From Nostoc parmelioides FACHB-3921 (GTDB taxonomy: Bacteria; Cyanobacteriota; Cyanobacteriia; Cyanobacteriales; Nostocaceae), in NCBI RefSeq assembly GCF_014696625.1, contig NZ_JACJQL010000005.1, positions 161,259 to 225,258 of the forward strand: DNA of 64,000 bases, in the 5' to 3' direction. Positions 1 to 9,000 of the stretch are shown piece after piece. The notes beneath the pieces were generated by a model that was not told the DNA's origin, made no database searches, and worked only from the letters and a program-made list of their open reading frames with translations. A program made the position numbers and the translations under genes. Positions within the stretch are counted from its first letter, which is position 1; every line of letters begins with the position of its first letter.

Positions 1-390
1 ATTCCTGAAGATATAAAATGCAATCAATCTTTATAGCGTTTCCTAGTGTGCTGAGATAAAAATTTATCTGCTTACGCTGCGGGAAGGCTTGGTCAATATC
101 TGCGTCCATCTGCGTTTAATTATTGTCGTTTGTAATTCACTAGCCTAAAAAAGGCTATAGATACCTTAACTATAACTAAGTCAGAGAAAAATAAACAGTC
201 TGGTTAGCTTATTTCTCATCTTTTCAATGCAAACTAGACTAAATATTAAATATAGACTTTGATATTTAATGTTTTTCCGGTTTATCAGTACTATTGGATG
301 AAAATTGTAAAAACAGTACTCATATCATCAGAAGTTTTAACAATAACATCGATGAAATTAAGAGCAATCAAGATTTCGGAGGAGTAGAAT
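1..390. other. Intergenic leader region with a small dispersed repeat
   Basis: AT-rich DNA with no convincing ORF on either strand. Bases 71-90 (cttacgctgcgggaaggctt) resemble the small dispersed repeats common in Nostoc, and the bases just after it (tctgcgtccatctgcgttta) match another frequent Nostoc intergenic phrase. The last part is the upstream region of the gene at 391, with a strong Shine-Dalgarno GGAGGAG at 378-384. Confidence 0.6.
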
Positions 391-1953
391 ATGGAAATCT
401 TTGATTATGTAATTATTGGAGCCGGGTTAGGTGGATTAGCAACTGCTGCTTGTTTAACTCGACAAGGATATAATGTAGCAGTTTTAGAAAAACATTATTT
501 ACCCGGTGGTTCTTGCCATACTTTTGATTATGGGGAATATAGTTTTTGTGCGGATGTGCATTATATTTCTCAGTGTGGTCATGGCCAAGCGATCGCTCAA
601 TTTCTCAACTATATTGGTCAAGATGTCCCCTTTAATAGCCTTGACCCCGACTGCATAGATCGCATCATCACCCCAGAAGCAGATTTTAGAATTCCCTTAG
701 GATGGGAAAGTTTACGTTATCGTTTGCTGTCTACCTTTCCTGAAGAAACCAATGCTATTAATCGCTACTGCAACGAAATTCAACAACTTCATCAAGAAAT
801 CCGTAATTTAGCGCAAGAAGTCCGTTGGTTTGACCACAAGCTGTCTGACTGGTTAAAGCTACCTAAGTATTTTAATCTTTTTAAAAAGCGCAATTGGACT
901 CTGCAAGACTTGTATAACTATGTTGGGTTATCGCCCAAACTCCAAGCTGTGCTGGCTGGACAAAGTGGCGATTATGCACTACCACCCGCAGAAATTGCTT
1001 TACTGACCCATACTTCTCTGGTTTGGGATTATTCTGAAGGTGCTTATTATCCTAAACATCACTTTAAGCACTTGGTTGATACCATTGTTGAGACCATTAC
1101 CACCGGTGGTGGTGTCATTGCTTATGCTACGACAGTTCATCATATTCAAGTTAGTGGTGGCAAAGTTCATACTGTTATTGCTGATGGCAAAATTTATCGC
1201 GCCACCAAAGCCTATATCAGCGACCTTGACCCTAAATTAACAGTAGAGTTGATGCACGATGGTGAAGCCGTCAGCCATAAAGAACGACGGCGACTGACCA
1301 ATTATGAATACTCTGCCAGTGCTTTTAATATTTACTTGGGTTTAGATAGCAATTTTGATCCACAACGCTATGGCATTGGTAACTGGAACATTTGGTATTA
1401 TCCTACTGGAGATTTAAATAGAGAATATCACCGACAATTGCAAGGTGATTTCAGTCAGCCGTGGATTTTCCTTTCTTGTCCGACGATGAAATCTCATGAA
1501 CCAGGAATGGCTCCAGTCGGGCATCATGTTTTAGAAATTGCTACTGTTTGTGCTTATGAACCTTTTGCATATCTGCATGAGAACGACTCGGCAGCTTATA
1601 AAGCTAAAAAGCGTGAGATTTACCAACAAATCATGAACCGTGTGCGTGATATTGTTCCAGATATAGATAATTACATCAGGATGAAAGTTTACGGCACACC
1701 CACAACTAGCGAATATTATCTGGGACAACCACAAGGTAATATTTACGGTGCGAAATTAGTCCCTAGACAAGTTGGGTTAAATCGCTTGGGTTACACGACA
1801 GAGTTACCTAACTTATTTTTGGTGGGAGCAAGTGCTGGATATCCCAGTGTTCCCGGTGTGATTGGGAATGGTATGGATGTTGTAGAGTTGCTGACTGGGC
1901 AATCAGTTAGGCAGAAATCTAGAGCGCCTCAGGGATTGGTGGGAATGAGATAA
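391..1953 (+). CDS. FAD-dependent oxidoreductase, carotenoid isomerase/retinol saturase-like
   Basis: This 520-residue flavoprotein has an N-terminal Rossmann FAD-binding motif (IIGAGLGGLATAACL, about residues 8-22) followed by the LEKHYLPGG segment. It ends with the NLFLVGAS...GVIGNGMD block that contacts FAD in the phytoene desaturase/CrtH/RetSat superfamily (COG1233). Members desaturate, isomerise or reduce polyenes such as carotenoids and retinol. The substrate cannot be read from sequence and CrtH itself is not certain. The start is well fixed by a GGAGGAG ribosome site 6 bases upstream. It is a single gene that converges on the DUF3134 gene, with a HIP1-based hairpin between them. Confidence 0.8.
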   Translation: MEIFDYVIIGAGLGGLATAACLTRQGYNVAVLEKHYLPGGSCHTFDYGEYSFCADVHYISQCGHGQAIAQFLNYIGQDVPFNSLDPDCIDRIITPEADFRIPLGWESLRYRLLSTFPEETNAINRYCNEIQQLHQEIRNLAQEVRWFDHKLSDWLKLPKYFNLFKKRNWTLQDLYNYVGLSPKLQAVLAGQSGDYALPPAEIALLTHTSLVWDYSEGAYYPKHHFKHLVDTIVETITTGGGVIAYATTVHHIQVSGGKVHTVIADGKIYRATKAYISDLDPKLTVELMHDGEAVSHKERRRLTNYEYSASAFNIYLGLDSNFDPQRYGIGNWNIWYYPTGDLNREYHRQLQGDFSQPWIFLSCPTMKSHEPGMAPVGHHVLEIATVCAYEPFAYLHENDSAAYKAKKREIYQQIMNRVRDIVPDIDNYIRMKVYGTPTTSEYYLGQPQGNIYGAKLVPRQVGLNRLGYTTELPNLFLVGASAGYPSVPGVIGNGMDVVELLTGQSVRQKSRAPQGLVGMR

Positions 1954-1990
1954 GCGATCGCTATTCTACTCAATGGCGATCGCTTGTTTA
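1952..1990 (+). terminator. Hairpin made of two HIP1 octamers
   Basis: AAGCGATCGC (1952-1961) and GCGATCGCTT (1976-1985) form a perfect 10-bp stem with a 14-base loop, followed by gtttatg. It starts on the stop codon of the oxidoreductase and lies just before the stop of the convergent DUF3134 gene, so it probably ends transcription from one or both sides. The weak T-run makes this a moderate call. Confidence 0.5.
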
Positions 1991-1994
1991 TGAT

Positions 1995-2231
1995 TCACTC
2001 TTCTAAATCCTCTACTTCTTCTGCATCCAAGCTATAGGCATCAACAAACTCTTCCACGTCTTCTTCTTCCTCTACCTCGTCTTCGTAATAGTAGTCAATA
2101 GGTTGGTAAGCAACTAATCGACCTGTACTTTGTAACCAATCCAGTAAAGATTCTTCTTGTTTGAGAGGAATAATAGCTGCTGGCTGGTGACGAGGTTCTT
2201 CGTGAAGAGCAGGGTTAGACAATTTAATCAT
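1995..2231 (-). CDS. DUF3134 family small acidic protein
   Basis: This 78-residue protein belongs by recognition to the cyanobacterial DUF3134 family. The conserved part is the N-terminal half (HEEPRHQPAAIIPLKQEESL followed by LLDWLQSTGRLV). The C-terminal half is a very acidic low-complexity tail rich in Glu, Asp and Val. No signal peptide or membrane segment is present, so it is probably cytosolic. Its function is unknown. It is transcribed towards the oxidoreductase gene and is not obviously in an operon. Confidence 0.8.
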   Translation of the reverse strand: MIKLSNPALHEEPRHQPAAIIPLKQEESLLDWLQSTGRLVAYQPIDYYYEDEVEEEEDVEEFVDAYSLDAEEVEDLEE

Positions 2232-2328
2232 TGTTTTGCACCACTAATCTCTCTTAATTACTAGTGTGATTGGTGTATTGACAATGACTTCTGTCTTATG
2301 GGTGAGGTTTTTGCTCAATAGGTTAGAG

Positions 2329-3120
2329 TTAATCCATTTTTTGGCTGGGTAATTTAGTTCCGCAACGCTTACAAAACTCTGCATCCTGATCGTGAAATTT
2401 TAGACCACAATTCAAACATACAGTTTCTACCTGATTGGCTGTTTTGACTACGCGCCTAATTAAATCTCCTACTTGCCAAGGAATAATGGCTACACCTGTC
2501 AAAATCATCAATACAGTTAATAATCTACCTAGTTCTGAAATGGGAGTTAAATCTCCAAAACCTACAGTAGTCATTGTGACTACTGAGAAATAAAAGGCAT
2601 CTAAAAAAGTACTATAAACTTGGGCATTTACGGGATGTTCTACTTGATAAATTAAGCCAGAATAAACAAAAATTATAGTAAACAAAGTAAACAGTATGCG
2701 AATAAAAATTATCCCGTCTTCGGAACTAATACTGCCAAATAAAAATTTACTATCAATGAATCTGATTAATCTTAAAATTCTAAACCAGCGTAATATCCGA
2801 ATAAAACTGATATTTACTAAACCTATTAAAAATGGCAGAATTGCTATCAAATCAATAATTGCATAAAAGCTAAATATATACTTGAGTTTATTTTCTGCAC
2901 TCCAAAGGCGGAGGACATACTCTACTGCAAAAATTATCAATATAACTGTATCTACTTGATCCAACTGCAACCTAATAGAGTCGGGTATAGCGTAAGTTTG
3001 AGCGACAAAGATGCCTGATGATAATAGAACCAAGGCAGCAATTGTCAAATTAATGGCTTTACCTAAAGGGGTTTCTAGGTCTGTTAAGTAAAATTCAGTT
3101 TGTTGTCTACTCAGTAACAT
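2329..3120 (-). CDS. Voltage-sensor-type potassium channel with C-terminal zinc ribbon
   Basis: This 263-residue integral membrane protein has the six-helix ion-channel plan. The S4-like helix (FIRILRWFRILRLIRF, residues 106-121) has an Arg at every third or fourth position. A pore loop with the potassium filter TTVGFGD lies at residues 184-190. After the last helix comes a short cytoplasmic zinc ribbon with two CxxC pairs (Cys235/238 and Cys250/253). It should conduct K+ across the plasma or thylakoid membrane. The zinc ribbon replaces the RCK/TrkA-N domain common in bacterial K+ channels, so the regulatory input is unclear. It is divergent from the deaminase gene, with only 65 bp between the two starts. 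Confidence 0.88.
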   Translation of the reverse strand: MLLSRQQTEFYLTDLETPLGKAINLTIAALVLLSSGIFVAQTYAIPDSIRLQLDQVDTVILIIFAVEYVLRLWSAENKLKYIFSFYAIIDLIAILPFLIGLVNISFIRILRWFRILRLIRFIDSKFLFGSISSEDGIIFIRILFTLFTIIFVYSGLIYQVEHPVNAQVYSTFLDAFYFSVVTMTTVGFGDLTPISELGRLLTVLMILTGVAIIPWQVGDLIRRVVKTANQVETVCLNCGLKFHDQDAEFCKRCGTKLPSQKMD

Positions 3121-3185
3121 ATTTCACGATATCTGTTTAAATATGGTATTTTTACCGTCTATCTTACTGAAATATCAAGATAATT

Positions 3186-3611
3186 ATGAACCCAGAATAT
3201 TTTATGCGTCTAGCGATCGCCGAAGCAAAAAAAGGAGATGCGCCATACGGTGCGATAATTGTCAAAGATGACCAAGTTGTGGCATTCGCACACAACACTG
3301 TTGCTAGAGATAATGATCCTTCTGCTCATGCGGAAATTAATGTGATTCGCCGTTTAACCGCCCAATTACAAAGCTTTTCCTTAGCAGGTTATAGCATATA
3401 TACCACCGGTGAACCTTGCCCCATGTGTGCCGCAGCCTGTGTTTGGAGTGGTATTGCAGAGATTATATATGGTGCTTCAATTCAAGATTTAATTTTAGCA
3501 AATCAAGCACAAATCCAGATATCTTGTGAAGAAGTAATTGCCAAATCTTTGAGAAACATCAAAGTGACTAAGGGTATTCTTCGACAGGAATGTTTGAATT
3601 TGTTTCAGTGA
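3186..3611 (+). CDS. Nucleoside/guanine deaminase family protein (CMP/dCMP deaminase fold)
   Basis: This 141-residue zinc-dependent deaminase shows the two catalytic motifs: HAE (His48 zinc ligand, Glu50 proton shuttle) and PCPMC (Cys78 and Cys81 zinc ligands). The PCPMCAAACVW context and the short length fit the guanine deaminase-like branch better than TadA, which is usually somewhat longer and acts on tRNA. The likely role is hydrolytic deamination of a free base or nucleoside in the cytosol. No partner genes point to the substrate. Divergent from the K+ channel gene. Confidence 0.82.
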   Translation: MNPEYFMRLAIAEAKKGDAPYGAIIVKDDQVVAFAHNTVARDNDPSAHAEINVIRRLTAQLQSFSLAGYSIYTTGEPCPMCAAACVWSGIAEIIYGASIQDLILANQAQIQISCEEVIAKSLRNIKVTKGILRQECLNLFQ

Positions 3612-3642
3612 AATCAGATAACCATAGTGAATTTACTATCTT

Positions 3643-4302
3643 TTATTCAGATTCATTGAGATAATTTAAATAGGTATTGGCAATGATAGCGGCTTGGGTG
3701 CGATCGCGCAAATTCAAACGATTTAAAATATTCGTCACATGATTTTTAACTGTCCCCTCGGAAATATAGAGTTGTTGGGCAATTTCTTTATTATTTGCAC
3801 CTGTGGCAATTAAGCGTAAAACTTCTTTTTCTCTGGGCGTAAGATCAGCTAAATGAGTCGGCGCAGGTGGCGTGTGGTTTGGTGTAGACTGAAACTGTAC
3901 TAAGAGTTTCTTGACTATTCCTGGGCCTAGTTGAGTGTAACCTTTATCGACTGCACGAATTGCCACAGCTAATTCTTCTGAGGGCGTATCTTTGAGTAAA
4001 TAACCCATTGCACCATGTTGTAAAGCTGCTTTGACATATTCATCATCATCAAAAGTTGTCAGGACTAGAACTTTAACATTGGGGAAATTCTGTTGAATTT
4101 CTTGTGTAGCAGCTACTCCATCCATAATTGGCATTCGCATATCCATCAATACTACATCTGGATAAAATTGGGCAATCAACTCAATAGCAATTTTTCCATT
4201 TTCTGCCTCTCCTATGATTTCTATATCAGGTTCTAGCTCTAATAATGCTCTTAATCCTTGACGGATCAGATTTTGATCATCTACTAATAAAACTTTAATC
4301 AT
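3643..4302 (-). CDS. NarL/LuxR-family response regulator
   Basis: This 219-residue regulator has a receiver domain (residues 1-120; acidic pair Asp8/Asp9, phospho-acceptor Asp54 in VLMDMRMP) and a C-terminal LuxR-type helix-turn-helix (LTPREKEVLRLIATGANNKE, about residues 150-205). It should bind DNA after phosphorylation by the histidine kinase encoded just upstream, whose stop overlaps its start by four bases (ATGA), so the two are translationally coupled. A likely target is the divergent region 5505-5859, where repeated CATGAC/GTCATG half-sites precede the Spy-like gene. That link is inference. Confidence 0.93.
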   Translation of the reverse strand: MIKVLLVDDQNLIRQGLRALLELEPDIEIIGEAENGKIAIELIAQFYPDVVLMDMRMPIMDGVAATQEIQQNFPNVKVLVLTTFDDDEYVKAALQHGAMGYLLKDTPSEELAVAIRAVDKGYTQLGPGIVKKLLVQFQSTPNHTPPAPTHLADLTPREKEVLRLIATGANNKEIAQQLYISEGTVKNHVTNILNRLNLRDRTQAAIIANTYLNYLNESE

Positions 4303-5504
4303 ATTAATCTGCTTGCCGGAATATCAACTGTAATTTGACAACCATCACCAACAACACTATTGATGGCAAATTTTCCTCCTAAAGCCAAAGTGCGATCGCG
4401 CATACTTTGTAATCCAAAACCTGTGGTATTTTGTTGGATATTAAACCCTCTACCATTATCCCGAATTATCAAAGATAAGCTACCTCGATTGAGAGAAACT
4501 TCTAAAATAACTTCTGTGGCTCTAGCGTGCTTAGAAATATTGGTTAATGATTCTTGGATAATCCTATATATAGCTGTACTAACTTCTGTTGATAATTTGT
4601 AATCAAGATTAAAACTACTAGTTAATATAATCCCAGTATTCTGCTCAAAGTCTGCTGCTATGATATCAATTGCTTGTTCTAAAGTTTTGCCCTGCAATGG
4701 ATGAGAGCGCATAGCAGAAACAGAATTTCTTACATCTTGTAAGGCTTTGGAACCAAGCTCTTTTGCCCTAACTAAAAAAGTTTGTGCCTTGTTGGGATTA
4801 GACTGTGCAAGTTTTAACGCGGTTTCTAATTGTAAATTCAATGCTGTGAGCGAATGACCTAAAGAGTCGTGAATTTCCCGCGCAATGCGATTACGTTCTT
4901 CTAAAGTTGCTTGGTTTTCAATACGTAGAGCATATTGACTGAGTTTTTCATTAGCAACGGCTAATTCTTCTCGACTCTGACGTTCTGATAATAAGCTATT
5001 CATTAACAGTAAAACAAAAATTAAGCTTAAGCCAAATACAAGTGTCAAACTCAGCGTAAAAAAGCGAAAACGCTCTTGTGCTTGTAGAGGGAGCGGAGAA
5101 CGAGGTAATCGATTTATTAGCGTGAATAAGAACAAACTAAACGAAGTTAAAGTGACAGATAAACGTCCAGGTAACTTAAAAATTAAACAACTACGAGTCA
5201 CTAAAATAATGTAGAGAAAGGGAAACATCCGAGCAGATCTCCCTTCAAATAATCCAGTAATAAAAATTAAAATGATTTCAAAGACAGTATAAACTATTTT
5301 ATTTAAGTTATTACTGGTGGGTAATCTTAATCCCATTAATCCAAAAATTGTGAGACTAATAATCGTAATTTCTGGAAATCTACTGGAAAATCTAGGTGAA
5401 GGATAGGGCAATATTGACGTGATAATAGATATTGCTAACAATATCCATTCTAGATATAGTAAAAAGCGGAAAGGGTGGTTATGAACTTTAATATATTGAC
5501 CCAT
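4299..5504 (-). CDS. Membrane sensor histidine kinase, HisKA_3/DesK-NarX type
   Basis: This 401-residue kinase has several N-terminal membrane helices (about residues 12-170), a short coiled segment and a HisKA_3 dimerisation domain. The phospho-acceptor is His212 in REIHDSLGHSLT. The C-terminal HATPase domain carries the G-box RDNGRGF near residue 350. There is no large extracytoplasmic domain, so the stimulus is probably sensed within the membrane, as in DesK- or LiaS-type kinases. It forms an operon with the response regulator downstream (ATGA overlap). The divergently transcribed Spy/CpxP-like periplasmic protein suggests an envelope-stress theme, by inference. Confidence 0.92.
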   Translation of the reverse strand: MGQYIKVHNHPFRFLLYLEWILLAISIITSILPYPSPRFSSRFPEITIISLTIFGLMGLRLPTSNNLNKIVYTVFEIILIFITGLFEGRSARMFPFLYIILVTRSCLIFKLPGRLSVTLTSFSLFLFTLINRLPRSPLPLQAQERFRFFTLSLTLVFGLSLIFVLLLMNSLLSERQSREELAVANEKLSQYALRIENQATLEERNRIAREIHDSLGHSLTALNLQLETALKLAQSNPNKAQTFLVRAKELGSKALQDVRNSVSAMRSHPLQGKTLEQAIDIIAADFEQNTGIILTSSFNLDYKLSTEVSTAIYRIIQESLTNISKHARATEVILEVSLNRGSLSLIIRDNGRGFNIQQNTTGFGLQSMRDRTLALGGKFAINSVVGDGCQITVDIPASRLI

Positions 5505-5859
5505 AGTTTATACTACAAAATATAGTGATTATTTTGAATTGATATGACTTCTGGCTGCTGACGAGTTCTCTATATTTACCAGGACTCACGCAACTGGCAC
5601 AATATTAGTGTGCTTCAGATGTGGGAAATCCTCTAATGTGTACGAAATTATTAGGGCTGACGCACTCTAAAAGTTAGTTTGATGATGACACCTGTGTAAT
5701 TCCTGTTTACTGGAATTTCCACCAAACCGCCAGTCACTTGAATCAGGTTTGCAGCATGACAAAAGTCATGGGTGTATTCATGACTTTCTCCTCATGTGGA
5801 TAGTTGACCTGGGTTTCTAAGATGGTTACATCCCACAGGAAAACACATCAAGGAACCTA
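5505..5859. promoter_or_regulatory. Divergent intergenic region with CATGAC half-sites
   Basis: This spacer sits between the histidine kinase (minus) and the Spy-like gene (plus). CATGAC occurs at 5755-5760, GTCATG at 5765-5770 and CATGAC at 5779-5784. The outer parts form a perfect 9-bp inverted repeat, AAAGTCATG (5762-5770) and CATGACTTT (5779-5787). This is a plausible operator or leader hairpin. A degenerate dispersed-repeat end (aggactcacgcaactggcac) lies at about 5581-5600. Confidence 0.45.
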
Positions 5860-6363
5860 ATGCAACTCAAACCCTTATCCCTATTAGTTGGAGCGCTGGC
5901 GCTCACTTTAACTGCAACTCCCTTTGCTGTTCAAGCACAAACAAATTCTTCTTCTGTGTTATTGATTGCACAAGCTGGAAAGAAAGGCCCTTGGGAAAGT
6001 TTGGGATTAAGCAACGAACAAAAGGCCAGAATACAAGAAATTGGTCGTAACAGCCGCGCCCAAATTGAGGCAGTTTTCACCCCAGAACAGAAAGCCAAAA
6101 TGGAAGCTGCACGCCAAGCACGTCAGGCGCAGCGTCAACAAGGTCAACGCCCACAAGCCGGCCGGCGCGGTGGTAAGAATTTTGCTGAATTAAATTTAAC
6201 TGAAGAGCAGAAAACTAGAATCCGGTCAATTCGCCAAGCTTCGCAACAACAAATGGAAGCAGTTTTAACCCCAGAACAGCGAACTAAATTACAAGAACTG
6301 AAAGCTAATGCCCGTCAGCGTTGGCAGCAAAGACGCAATAATCAACCTTCACCTCAAAGCTGA
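5860..6363 (+). CDS. Spy/CpxP-like periplasmic LTxxQ-repeat protein
   Basis: This 167-residue protein begins with a signal peptide (hydrophobic core LSLLVGALALTLTATPFAV, cleavage expected after VQA at about residue 26). The mature part is helical, Gln/Arg-rich and basic. It contains two copies of a module beginning LSNEQKARI or LTEEQKTRI and ending AVFTPEQ or AVLTPEQ. This is the LTxxQ pattern of Spy/CpxP chaperones, which bind unfolded proteins in the periplasm and dampen envelope-stress kinases. AAGGA precedes the ATG. The divergent two-component pair is its natural candidate regulator. Confidence 0.72.
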   Translation: MQLKPLSLLVGALALTLTATPFAVQAQTNSSSVLLIAQAGKKGPWESLGLSNEQKARIQEIGRNSRAQIEAVFTPEQKAKMEAARQARQAQRQQGQRPQAGRRGGKNFAELNLTEEQKTRIRSIRQASQQQMEAVLTPEQRTKLQELKANARQRWQQRRNNQPSPQS

Positions 6364-6671
6364 TAATGCTACCCCTTGCTACTTCCACTCTTTCAACTCC
6401 TAGCCTACGACAGTTTTTAGGTTCGGTTGACTGTCTGGCTGAAGCAAGGGGGAAATTTTCTCCCAATTGTGGAAATTGAGAAACTATGCTTACTCTCAAG
6501 AAAAACGGGTGTGTAAGGGTATAAGGGAAGAAAAAAGAGCTTCTTCTGTATTTTGCAAGTTCACCACCGCGCTAATTAGAGGCTTATTCCAGCAACCAGA
6601 GAAAATTCATTTCCCAGAATACTAGACAAAAATAAATTTATCAGCTATATTAAGAAATGTGTGAAAAACAC
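6364..6671. other. Intergenic spacer before tRNA-Met
   Basis: No supported gene. The only notable phrase is gggtgtgtaagggtataaggg at about 6509-6529, a fragment of the gggtgtaaggg repeat seen elsewhere in the window. A short reverse ORF here has no recognisable content. Confidence 0.5.
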
Positions 6672-6745
6672 GGCTCAGTAGCTCAGTTGGTTAGAGCACG
6701 GGACTCATAAGCCTGGGGTCGTTGGTTCAAATCCGACCTGAGCCA
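6672..6745 (+). tRNA. tRNA-Met (CAT), elongator type
   Basis: The 7-bp acceptor stem GGCTCAG/CTGAGCC closes the molecule. The D arm (GCTC...GAGC), a CTCATAA anticodon loop with anticodon CAT, and a T arm containing GTTCAAATC are all present; A is the discriminator and CCA is not encoded. The D arm and GGCTxxG acceptor start resemble the elongator tRNA-Met rather than the initiator. A lysidine-modified tRNA-Ile2 also carries CAT, but its acceptor sequence differs. The last anticodon-stem pair is A-G, a slight irregularity. Confidence 0.93.
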
Positions 6746-6922
6746 TATCTAAAATTAAGATATACAAGAGTCTTTCTTCCTAGTGATTAAACACGGGATC
6801 AATGCCTAAAGCTTTGTAAGCAGGAAAGAGGCGATCGCCGTCGGCATAGTGTCAAAGATAATAGTTTTGGCTATTACCAATGACCTATTAAATATTACCA
6901 ATCTCCACAAACCAAACACAAA

Positions 6923-8983
6923 TCAAGTTGTCCGCAAATGGCGAATCACTTCTGCGACTGACCAGGCCTGTGCTACAGCTCCTCTGGCTCTATGAGGAGG
7001 GTCACCATCAAAAATTTCGGAAATAGAACCAAGACAAGCATCACTTAAAAAGTGATCTAATAAAGGTTGCCAATCAAAAGGCAATGGTTGTTGTGGGTAA
7101 AAACGCTGCCAAGAGCGGATAAAAGGCCCAATTAGCCAAGTCCAAACAGTACCTTGATGGTAAGCGCGATCGCGTTTTTCGGGATTGCCTTCATATCTGC
7201 CAATATATTCTGGATCTGCTGGATCGAGACTACGAAGACCATAGGGAGTTAACAGGCGATAAGTTGCCAAATCTAATATTTGTTGTCCCTGTTGTTGGGA
7301 AAATCCGCAGTGGCGTAAAGACAAAGCTAAAATCGCGTTGGGACGGATTTGGGCATTGCGGCGATCGTCTAAATCGATGGTGTCGTACAAATAACCAAGC
7401 TGTGGATTCCAAAACTTTTGTAAAGAAGCTTTCACCTGTTGGGCTTGTTGAGCATAACGCCGCCCCTGTTTTTCCAGACGAACAGAATCACCCAAATCCA
7501 TTTGACTCAATCTTTCAGCCCATTGACTTAGCCAACATAAAGCCGAATACCACAGAGCGTTAATTTCCACTGCCTTACCTGGACGAGGAGTCATTGGTTC
7601 TCCCCCAACTACCGCATCCATCCAAGTAAGAGCAACATTTGGAGCGTCCCAACCAATTAGGCCATCAGTCGCATCGAGTTGGATATTGTAGCGAGTACCA
7701 CCAAAATATGCTTTGTAAATTTGTTGGACAATAGGGAACTGTTCCGCCAAAAATTGCCAATCTTGGGTAGCTTCCAGGTACAGTCCTAAAGTTTCAATCC
7801 ACCATAAGGCGGCATCAATACTGTTGTAGTATGGCTCGCTATCAATATCAGGGAAAGCATTAGGTATCAAACCGTGGCGGCAATAACGCCCAAAGGTTTG
7901 CAATAGACCTTTTGCTAATTCAAAACGCTTGGGTACTAAAGCTAAACCAGGTAAGGCAATCAATGTATCACGTCCCCAATCATTAAACCAGTGATAACCA
8001 GCAATTACTGTAGGGCCAGCAATGGAATCTCGATAGACAATAAATTGATCCCCTGCTTTGAGTAGTTGCTGCCAAAGTGGGGATGAGGAGGAAATATGGA
8101 ACAATTCTTCCCCATCGTCCCCATAGTCCCCCAATCCCCAGCCAAAAACCTGAGACAATCTCTCTTGCTCTGCTTCCACCGCTTCAGCAAAGGTATCGCT
8201 GGTAAGGGAATCTGTAAGTTCAGCCGGAAAACCCATCCGTGCTTCTAGAGTTACTGTGTCTCCTGGTTGGAGTGTGACTGTCAAATAACCGGGGCTATGG
8301 AGGTCTTCGCGATCGCCTAATCCCCGTTGTGTTTCTTCTGGTAAGCCATAATGCCAATACCAAACTGCATTGGCTTGATATTCACCTTGTGACCACCGCA
8401 ACTGCCAAGGTGTGCCGAAACGGCCAGAATTCATGGCTTGCAAGTAGATTTGCTGATTACCCAAGACTTGGGAAAATTGTAAATCTAGACGATTAGTTTG
8501 TTGATGATGAAAGTCGCGATCGGCAATTAGCAATCGCAGCCTCAATACCGCAGTTTCTCCACCTTCGTAACGATAGTGAATTAATAACCGATGGCAAAAT
8601 TGAGATTCCTGATCTTTGAGTTCACATTCTTCTCCATTTTCCACTACACCGTAAGGCATCACAAGTTGCCTGCTTAATTGCCAGTCTCCTTCACCCCAAA
8701 TCCACTTAGGCACTGGGTTAACATCAAAAGAACGCAGTAGCTTGTAACCTGTTGGTGCAATCTCACCTGTACCCCAAATATTCGTCCCCAATGCTACAAC
8801 TTTTCCTGAGACTTCTAAACTCGCTTCTAGGTGCGACAGCAGCAGGGTGCGTCCAGAAGGTGGATTTGTCGATGCAAATAGCCAGCCGTGGTAGGTTCGT
8901 GTACGGATATCCGAAACAGTTCCACTGGCAAAACTTCCTAAGCCATTAGTCAGCAACCATTCTCTTGTATCTAAATCATCCAT
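6923..8983 (-). CDS. Glycogen debranching enzyme (amylo-alpha-1,6-glucosidase family, GH133-like)
   Basis: This 686-residue protein has the N-terminal debranching-enzyme domain (REWLLTNGLGSFASGTVSD and RTYHGWL near residues 8-35). The C-terminal (alpha/alpha)6 barrel carries the diagnostic WFNDWGRDTLIALPGL block near residue 330. The family hydrolyses alpha-1,6 branch glucose residues of glycogen in the cytosol. It is the non-GlgX route and complements the GH13 enzyme and GlgC found within 7 kb. The start lies in a compact divergent region shared with the peroxiredoxin gene, and no clear Shine-Dalgarno is visible. An imperfect 21-bp palindrome sits 18 bases upstream. Confidence 0.87.
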   Translation of the reverse strand: MDDLDTREWLLTNGLGSFASGTVSDIRTRTYHGWLFASTNPPSGRTLLLSHLEASLEVSGKVVALGTNIWGTGEIAPTGYKLLRSFDVNPVPKWIWGEGDWQLSRQLVMPYGVVENGEECELKDQESQFCHRLLIHYRYEGGETAVLRLRLLIADRDFHHQQTNRLDLQFSQVLGNQQIYLQAMNSGRFGTPWQLRWSQGEYQANAVWYWHYGLPEETQRGLGDREDLHSPGYLTVTLQPGDTVTLEARMGFPAELTDSLTSDTFAEAVEAEQERLSQVFGWGLGDYGDDGEELFHISSSSPLWQQLLKAGDQFIVYRDSIAGPTVIAGYHWFNDWGRDTLIALPGLALVPKRFELAKGLLQTFGRYCRHGLIPNAFPDIDSEPYYNSIDAALWWIETLGLYLEATQDWQFLAEQFPIVQQIYKAYFGGTRYNIQLDATDGLIGWDAPNVALTWMDAVVGGEPMTPRPGKAVEINALWYSALCWLSQWAERLSQMDLGDSVRLEKQGRRYAQQAQQVKASLQKFWNPQLGYLYDTIDLDDRRNAQIRPNAILALSLRHCGFSQQQGQQILDLATYRLLTPYGLRSLDPADPEYIGRYEGNPEKRDRAYHQGTVWTWLIGPFIRSWQRFYPQQPLPFDWQPLLDHFLSDACLGSISEIFDGDPPHRARGAVAQAWSVAEVIRHLRTT

Positions 8984-9000
8984 TTGCTACTCAAAATCGT

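Noticed and set aside
6305..6499. Minus-strand ORF across the end of the Spy-like gene
   Set aside because: Overlaps the real gene's 3' end and has no recognisable motif.
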